DNA from: Xenopus tropicalis
Taxonomy: Eukaryota > Chordata > Amphibia > Anura > Pipidae
Reading direction: 5' to 3'
Assembly (NCBI RefSeq): GCF_000004195.4
Contig: NC_030681.2
Coordinates: 26,674,982-26,738,981 of the forward strand
DNA length: 64,000 nucleotides
Below are positions 56,460 through 64,000 of this stretch, one piece after another. Position 1 is the first letter of the stretch, and each line of letters opens with the position of its first letter. The position numbers and the translations under genes were made by a program. A model generated the notes under the pieces. It saw nothing but the letters and a program-made list of their open reading frames with translations. It was not told the origin of the DNA and searched no databases.

Positions 56460-56830
56460 ATATTGTATTTCATGGGAGGCAGATGTACCTGGAATTTGCT
56501 GACTCCTCATAAGGCGACAAATCCTGCATATCCCTGTTAGGCTCTTCCAATAACAATCTCAGCTCATTAAGGTAACCATTATGACTCTCTGCTTACAGGT
56601 TTATTGATTTCTTGCTTGATTTCTGGGAAAGGAGGCCAGCCTGGCCTGTCGGAGCATTAAGGCACTGCTGCAGTGCAGTTCAGTTTGGTTCCCGTCGCCG
56701 GTGAATCGATAGAAAATCTCTGACGTTAAAACAGAATGGGGCCAAAATGCTGTCATTTTTTTAATTACTCACAACTGCCAGGTTCACAGCAGAGTATTGA
56801 TAGAAAATCTAGCATAAAACTGACCTTTCA
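56460..56830. other. mostly unique stretch, candidate conserved non-coding element
   Basis: No transposon text of the window's families is seen here. GATAGAAAATCT occurs twice, at 56708-56719 and 56799-56810, 91 bases apart. The stretch is denser in non-repeat text than its surroundings. Conservation is a guess that needs alignment. Confidence 0.3.
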
Positions 56831-56939
56831 AATAAAGAAGGAGTTTAAGAAAGTACCTTTTTATCAAACCAGTATTTAAAGTATTAAAAGCAGTAAATCT
56901 GCCCATATACCTGCCCATATACAGTATATAACTTCCAAC

Positions 56940-57150
56940 TGTAGCCGGGGTCCTAGGTTTGATTTTAACCAGAGAGTTAACGAGTTTGAGTTTCTATCTT
57001 TTCCCAGTGTTTGCAAGGTTTTCCTGAGTCTACAGTTTCCTCCAACACTCCAAAAAACATACAGGCAGATTAACTGGCTCCTGATGAAATTGACCATCGC
57101 ATGTTTTTGAATGTGATAGGGATCTTTACACTGTAAGCCCCATTTGGCTA
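56940..57150 (+). mobile_element. SINE-like copy (V-SINE/L2-tail type)
   Basis: GTTTCCTCCAACACTCC, then ACATACAGGCAGATTAACTGG, then AATGTGATAGGGATCTTTAC and ACTGTAAGCCCC follow the order of a widespread vertebrate SINE/LINE core (TTTCCTCCCA, ACATACAGGTAGGTTAA, GACTGTAAGC). Family name uncertain. Confidence 0.6.
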
Positions 57151-57220
57151 AGGAACTATTAAACCATTAAATTAAAGGCAGTGAAAGCCCAAGAGAATTC
57201 TTGGGGAGCTAACTCCTATC

Positions 57221-58169
57221 TGTAAGGCTATGGTAAAATGGGGCTACACGGGGCTCCCAAAACCAGTCCCAAAACCAATAATTGTCCTGGAAAAAACTCT
57301 GTTTGTCAGGTGTGAGCCCTCGCATATATTGAAGGCCACGGTGTAGTGCCACTATGTATCGCGGTTGAGATAGCAATAATGGGCACCAGGGGTTATTGAA
57401 CTCACACAACAACACTTTAGTTAACTTAATCTACAAAGAAATAATGTAATATCACTGAAGCAGAATATATACATAGCACAGGTGTCAGGCTTATACCCAG
57501 ATATATCTTCACACAGTACCCTGCTCCTCAGGGTCAATCAACACACCAAAGAATAGCTTGATAGAAAACTGTCACCTTCAGCTTTCAGGATCTTCTCTAC
57601 ACGTGAAACCTAGGGGAATTTCTCTTATACCTAGGTCTGTACTCTTGGTCCTTACTCTGGGCAGTAGTGCACCTGGTATATTAATCCCACTAAACCTCTT
57701 TGTTGGAGCTCAAACTGCTCAATAGCTAGCCCTAAGCTATCTATCACACCTAATGTGATCTATGACAGAGTATATCCTAACACTGACTAGGCCCGGTTAC
57801 ACTTCTCCCCCACCTGCCTGCTCAGGAGGGATTCCTCTGGAAATGGACCCAGAGCACATGGCTGCTCCAGATTATATACTATAACACAATGCTATGTAGT
57901 GGCCAAGCTAGAGAACTGCAAAAGGTCATATTTTGACCCAGGAAAGGGAGCTCAATTCCCTTTAAAACTAAGGACCCCCCATAGCTGTCTAAATCACTAG
58001 GGGACTGCCTGGGAAAGGGGGTAGCAATTTTACCATCTCCTACATATCACTATCAATGCATAGGGCTACTGCTTCATTTCTGATGTACAGCAACCTTATG
58101 CTACTCAGGTTATGGGCCATAACCTTATCTTCAGTTCTGGTGATGCCATGCACAAACCTGACATAACAC
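57221..58169 (-). mobile_element. possible LTR-like unit, minus strand
   Basis: The segment is bounded by TGTAAGG and ACATAACA and has the composition of the LTR at 2677. On the minus strand a weak TATA-like string (GTATATAATC, near 57871) is present, but no AATAAA follows. Target duplications were not found. Confidence 0.3.
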
Positions 58170-58399
58170 TAGTGTCTGCACACAGGGAACCCACAATTTG
58201 TGCCACGTTGCCTTTCATAGGTACATTACTTGGTTGAGAGGCACTATTGGAGGCAACAGGAGATTGCAAAACCTGGAAGAAAAGGAGGGAAGAATGCTAC
58301 CCCACTGAATTTATTAATATTTGGCAGTGCTGACTTTACTCCAGTTACTCTAAATCACTATAACGCATCCATCTCTCTTTTATGTTTGCTCCCAACTTT

Positions 58400-58549
58400 C
58401 AGGCCCAGACTGGCAATCTGTGGGTTCTGACAAATGCCAAAGGGGCTGCTGTAAGATGCCATAGACAGTCACTATTTATTGGGCCTGTGGGGGGCTGTTT
58501 GGGGTTCTGTGTATTTGAAATTCCAGGGCCTATTTTGAATCCCAGTCCT
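58400..58549. mobile_element. AGGCCCAGACTGGCAATCTG-type element
   Basis: AGGCCCAGACTGGCAATCTG at the left and GGGCCTATTTTGAATCCCAG at the right look like imperfect inverted ends. Recognised by resemblance to abundant frog repeat text; family not named. Confidence 0.45.
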
Positions 58550-61502
58550 TGCTTGCCACCCCCCCATGTTCCTACCTGACTTGCTGTTTGAATGGTCCCC
58601 TCATTGGTGATGGAACTGGAGCCATGCCCTCCTGCAAATAAAAGTTCTTTGCCCACTGGAACAGAGACAAGGAAGCCACAAGGTATTTATCGCTGGATAC
58701 GTTATACTTCCAACAATAACTGCCTGCTTATTTTAAATGTGCTCTAATTTTATCTAATGTTGATCTTTTCTATATTCACACCTAAACAGTTCCCACATAT
58801 TTTTTTAGGATGCACTTTGTCATAAGTTTAATCACACATTTATTTATAATAAAAAAGTTATTTCCCAAAGAAGCTCTTTTTCCATTGTAATTGCTGCTAT
58901 ACATAATAGACTGAAGAAGAGGTTATTGGTTTTCTTTAGGGTAGATATGCGGATCTGCTAATTTGGTTCAACTAGTTGCCTTCACTTAGAACTCGGTGAT
59001 ATTCAGTATTATTGTATCTGAGCATTTCATGTTAGGAGAAATATTATTTATTAAAATGATCTCAGCAGGTCAAGCTTGGTGTGTAAAAAACTGATGTTAT
59101 ACCCCCCCCCATAAAAAAGGGTATTAGTTGCTCCAGGCAACCTGCAAGTGATGAAGTTATAAAGGGCTGAGCCAATGCCCCTGTGCTAAATTAGGTTATT
59201 TATAGTCATTTTGTGCTTGAATTACAATGGAAGCTGTTAAATTGTCTTGCACTTTATTTTTAGTCTCTGTTTTATAAGTGAAGAAGTGTTAAATGTAATG
59301 GTGTCATTAGAATGGGGGAGATAACATTCTTTGCTATTTAAGAAAGCCCACATGGAGTTGTTTTCTTTACAGGTTTTTGCTATAAACAATGACTATAATA
59401 AAAAGACAGTATGATTAATATAAACTGACAAAACAATATCTATCCTGAGTATTTAAAAATCCTTACTTTGAGTATTAAAGCAAAAATCCAACCTACTGGA
59501 CCATTTTAGATACTTCATTACTATAAGTCAGAACAACTGATAATCTAAGGGGCACAATTCTGTGCTGACACCCATCACTGGACATTGCAACATAAATGAA
59601 CATGTTATTTTTATTCCATGGCGCTATTTGCCCTTAGTATCCAATAAGCCTTTCAAGTGATGTCTAAATCTACACCTATGAGAGGGTGGACATATACCCT
59701 CATTGGTTGTGCAAAGTGCCACCAGGATATAGGTGCCCCCCTTTCAGCTCCGTGCCCCCCACCCGATGCTAAGCCAAGCCTCTGTTCCCTGTCTGTAGGA
59801 GATAGGCCAATGGCCAGGTGCCCCTTCCACTATTTATACACAGGGGCCCTGTGCTGACTGTGTCCACCCATGGGTTTGAATGCAGAAATCTGTGCCAAAG
59901 CAGTGGGGTGAGAAAATTAAAAGCAAAGAGATTGATATATTTTATCAGTACATACGTTAGTACTGGATGTTGGAGTGCAGAACAAGACTTCACTGATTGA
60001 TTATAGAAATGTAGGGCATTTTATGTGCTTCTACTTTCTATTTGATTCTTTTCCCCCAGGAACCTCTTTATTTTCCATCAGATGAGAAATTGAAAGTGCA
60101 GCAACGCGTCTGCCATTTAATCAATCAAACCAAATTTCACCACATATTTAACCCTTACTCTCCTTTGATAGAAGCTCCTCATACATGGTTATTATCTATC
60201 CTTAGTATAATATGGAATTAACTTGAGAAGCCTTTTAGAAACGTTTACTGTGAGGAAGGACTTACTCCTACTGCAGCAAAGCAATATGATGAAGTCAGTT
60301 GCCCCCCAGACATTTTAGATTTCTAAAATCATTTCTCCTAATGACTAAATGTTATTGAAGCATAAAATGGTACGTCTGATGCCCAGACAGAAGCTTAAGC
60401 TATAAATACACTGATCCTCTCACTCTTTGCTCAAATCTGTGGAAAATCTTTAAGTGTGTGTGACCGAAATGATAGATAAAGAGCAAAAGTAATTTCCAAA
60501 GATGATTTTCTAGCCCAGCAAGTTTTAGGCGATAAGTGTCTCTGAAGCGGTCAGGTTGGTGCACGTATACAGATTCAGAAACAACCTGCATTATGTGCTT
60601 CCAGGTGGTATTCCAGATACAAGAGATTTTACTGTTCATCTATCATTTTGCCACAGTTTGGTTTTGATATGGGTGTTTCTGTGAGTTAATAACCAATAGA
60701 AGGATCACATTGCGCAGGATAATATGATCGCTAGGTGTAAAGCTCACTTTGATCAGGTACAAACATTTTACATATTCCTGCCCCATTATAACATTGTTTT
60801 TGGAATTAAGTCAGCTCATAATATATATTGTAGATTGTTAGGAAACAATCATTAGAATGAAAAACAAGAGTAGTAATGAACAGTGAAGCATTAAAAAACA
60901 ATTAAAAGCTAGGGTTGTGGCCCTACCAAATAAATAGTTGTCATAAAACATTATTGTTCATTCACCTATTCTTCCTCTAACAAGGTTTCCTCTAAGGAAA
61001 TTCAACTTAAGCAAGACAGAAATCAAATCTTTAAGCGCATAAAACTAGAGAATAAGTATAAGTATAAGGTGCATATATACCAATCACAGGCTGAGGTCAG
61101 AGGCAAAAGTTATATAGTATACAAATGTTAGTGATTCAGGTAAGCACAGATTCAATGCAAATATCAGAAGCAGGCAGATCCAAAAAAAATAAAGAAAGTC
61201 AAACATTCATAGGGCAAAGCAAGAACAAGTCAAGAACAATGTACAAAAAGAAGAACCAAGATCGAGTACATGCACTAAGATTTCAAGAACATTGTATGTA
61301 AATAGGTTTATAGGCTTATACTGTTGTGATTAATGGCAAAAGAAGCAACAAAAAATATATGTGGCAGTACTAGTCCTAGTACTGAGGTTTTATGTTCTAA
61401 CCTTGATAGGCTCCAAAAAACTATTTCTAGTGAGAACAAAAAGTCCAATGAAATCAATTAAGCAGCAGTGCATACAAGTCTAGGGTGGGATGAATTATAA
61501 GC

Positions 61503-61781
61503 ATGGTATGTATGCCACAGGGGGTGCAATATTGTAACAACAGTGGTCAACAGGCTTCAACTAACACCAAAGCAATAAAGAGGAGTGAAAAGCATGCAGG
61601 TAAAGAAAAAATGGATAATGGGCCAAACGGTGAAATAAAAACTCAGACTCAAAGAATACAAAAGAGGAGTAGGTTTGTGAACCAGAGAGGAACAAATGAA
61701 TTCAAGAAGAATATAAAGAAGGAGGCAAGTCAGGAAGTAAATGTGTCAATTAGTGAAGTAGCTGGTATTACTCTGATCTAG
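61503..61781 (+). other. unassigned 92-codon open frame, lysine-rich
   Basis: The frame is rich in K, Q, N and T, and has no signal peptide, membrane segment or domain I recognise. The flank at 61780-62030 resembles repeat-derived text (CTTTCCCCTGACCTTGC). It may be a retroelement remnant, and I would not call it a gene. Confidence 0.15.
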
Positions 61782-62043
61782 TTTTCTGTCTGTGACCTTG
61801 GCTTGCTTCCTTTGACTAAGTATCTGAGTATCCCCTTATTGCGTCTGTGAACTCCTGTGTATGACTCGGCTTTCCCCTGACCTTGCTTCTAATCTGTTTC
61901 TACTGGTTATGACCCAACCTGGCCCTGATTCAGTCTAATCCCCTGGCACTGCAGTAACTAATGTCTACTTCACCACAGCATTAAGCTATTACCTGTTGCT
62001 GTTCTTAATTGAGCTGTGGTTATACTTTGTCCTGAGCATGCTC

Positions 62044-62496
62044 ATACCCCCTAACATTTGAAAAATGCAAAGAGGGACAAAAACATGCTGCCTTTAGTGC
62101 GGCGAATTTTTTCGACCACACCCCCTAAATACCACTACCATTTTACACAATTTGGCAGGTTATGTAAAGTTTGAACACATTTCTGGGGGTTTGGGGGTCT
62201 TATTTTATGTGTCTTGCTACTGAAGGTTAAATTGCCATTCAGATGCTTGTCTCATTTACCCCAAGAGACCTGTTTAGCTTATTAGTTACAATTGTATCTA
62301 AGTGCGGGGTTGAGTATTCTGGGCTCTCTGCCAAAAGCTACTTATCTAATTAAGTTTGAGAAACTTTGTATCTTTTTTGGTGGTCAGTGCAGGAGAGCAA
62401 AGGGAAATGAGGGACTTTTCAGTAAGAATCCGGGACTGCTGGCTGAGCTGTTAAAATTGGGACTGTCCCACAAAAATCAAGACATTTGGGAGGTAT
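62044..62496. mobile_element. ATACCCCCTAACATTTG-type inverted-repeat element
   Basis: ATACCCCCTAACATTTG at the left and GACATTTGGGAGGTAT at the right are imperfect terminal repeats. The interior includes GGGACTGTCCCAC. Confidence 0.6.
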
Positions 62497-64000
62497 GCAC
62501 GCTGCAGCCCAGCTTTCCCTTTCTCTCTGCTCCTATTACACTGCAGCGCTATGTAATTGGGACCTACTCTGCAGACACTAACACAAGGGGGTTTCTTATT
62601 GTTTAAAGGGCAAGTTCCTAACTGTTAGCAGCGACTGGGATCCTGAACACTTTTCCTTACATCAACGTACCTCAAAAACAGCCAAGAATATTCCATACAG
62701 TGGGTAACTTTGTTTAAAATTACATCATATTAGGCCAGATACTTTATGGCAAAGGCACCAAAAAGAGGAAAGAGAAAGGTTTGTAAGACAAAACTCAAAG
62801 CAAAATAGGCACAAAATACAGTCTAGGCCACAATGAAGTAATCCTAATCTTAGTTGTCCTATAAAGAAGATGATAGTGTCTATACTTACCTACCATACAA
62901 ATGTACAATGTTAAATAGTTATGGGAGCGAAACGGTACAGATTGGCTCATCACTAGCTATTAACCCTATGGGTCCCTACAGAATCTTGGCCTCTGGAAAT
63001 ATGTAACGAATTATGTTTTGCAGGGAATATACCCATACTAGCATAGATTTATACAAATGTATACAGAATATACATTTGTACATTTTCTGTACAGGCTATA
63101 AGAAAAGCTATGGTGGTGAGCCGTTTACAACTCACTTTAGCTGGCATCACCAGAGGTGCTCAGGTCAGCTGCCATAGGCCTGTGCTGTATACCGTGGCCT
63201 GTCACAGGCTACTGGGCCTGGAATTTGAAATGCTAGGACATGCTCATATTTATCAAATAAAAAATAATACTAGAAAATGCAGTGATGTGTGATCAAAATG
63301 TGCAAGCAAGGTGTCAGTGAGATAAGTCCTGACGTATTTTTATTCGGTGCTTGTGGTTTAGACGATAGACAAGAGATTGCCACTGGGCTAAACATTCATG
63401 TGGACTGGAAAATAAATGCAGGAGGTTGTTGCATTTTGATTTGGAAGCTAATAGCTTCATTCTGTAGCCTGTACTGAAAGGAAGAAAAAAGGCTCTAGGG
63501 CAATATATGTAAATTCCATGTGAAGAGAGTGAGAAAAGAATGGCAATACATGATTGTACATGAATTCCATGAATATGGGGTACCTATCTTACAACATATA
63601 AAACATCAAAATAAAGGAATATGCCCTCACCCAGAGCATGCATCCCAGGGTAGAATATTTTTGCACAGGTAAGTGTGCCAGTTTATTCCAAGCATGCCAT
63701 CAACCTTTACTGCAGTCTCTTTTATTTTATGGCAGTCTCATTTCCATACCACACATGCAAAATATGGCCAATTAATTCAGCCCAACATCATCATGCCTGC
63801 CCCGCCCCTTTATAATCAATCCCACCCCAATCCAGAAGGAATTCTGGGAAGGAAGCCTGAGATTGCTCCAATTTCCATTTACATGAAATACCCTTGAGAC
63901 AAAGCTTCACCCACTGGGTTTTAAAGCGCAGCCAGAGCAGCATGCTGATTGGATTCCCAAATGCAGTCTCAGTCTCAAGGGTATTCCATGTTAATCCTTC

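Larger units (their letters stand above)
52146..64000. other. intergenic region downstream of snap25
   Basis: Apart from the elements listed separately, I see no exon. In tetrapods the next genes after SNAP25 are MKKS, SLX4IP and JAG1, but none of their coding exons is recognisable here. The stretches 58.6-61.5 kb and 62.5-64.0 kb show nothing beyond AT-rich unique-looking DNA. Confidence 0.6.

Overview
The window is vertebrate nuclear DNA, almost certainly from a Xenopus frog. It carries one recognisable protein-coding gene, snap25 (synaptosomal-associated protein 25), on the + strand. The frog assignment rests on two things. The SNAP-25 protein is close to the mammalian one but has scattered non-mammalian residues. 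The non-coding DNA is packed with short inverted-repeat transposons of kinds known from Xenopus: TTAA-flanked T2-like MITEs, hAT-like elements with 8-bp target duplications, elements with TAA or TTA target duplications that suggest PIF/Harbinger, and a roughly 320-bp near-palindromic family starting TACAGGTATGG. The sequence does not let me separate X. laevis from X. tropicalis.

Layout. 1-18797: non-coding, probably the 3' part of snap25 intron 1 because no non-coding first exon or CpG-rich promoter was found; it holds many MITEs, a minus-strand solo LTR (about 2.68-3.56 kb) and an ATCT microsatellite (12.7 kb). 18802-50894: eight coding exons of snap25, which alternative splicing joins into a 206-residue protein. 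Exon 5 is present as two mutually exclusive 118-nt copies, 5a then 5b, 134 bp apart. 50895 to about 52145: 3'UTR with candidate poly(A) signals. 52.2-64 kb: intergenic DNA downstream of snap25, with more MITEs, a minus-strand reverse-transcriptase fragment (54.5 kb), a SINE-like copy (57 kb) and one mostly unique stretch (56.46-56.83 kb) that could be a conserved non-coding element.

How it works together. SNAP-25 supplies the Qb and Qc helices of the neuronal SNARE complex with syntaxin and synaptobrevin. Every exon junction was checked for GT/AG borders and phase, and the exons join into one open frame with both ionic-layer glutamines (Q53, Q174) and a palmitoylated cysteine cluster in each exon 5 choice. 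The other open frames of 60-150 codons lie in transposons, antisense to exons, or in introns without any recognisable protein; none is called as a gene.

No undescribed biological system was found. The points most worth a second look are the K197-H198 pair where mammals have Q197-R198, the compact 5a/5b exon pair, nested transposon insertions with readable target duplications, and a candidate miR-153 site in the 3'UTR.
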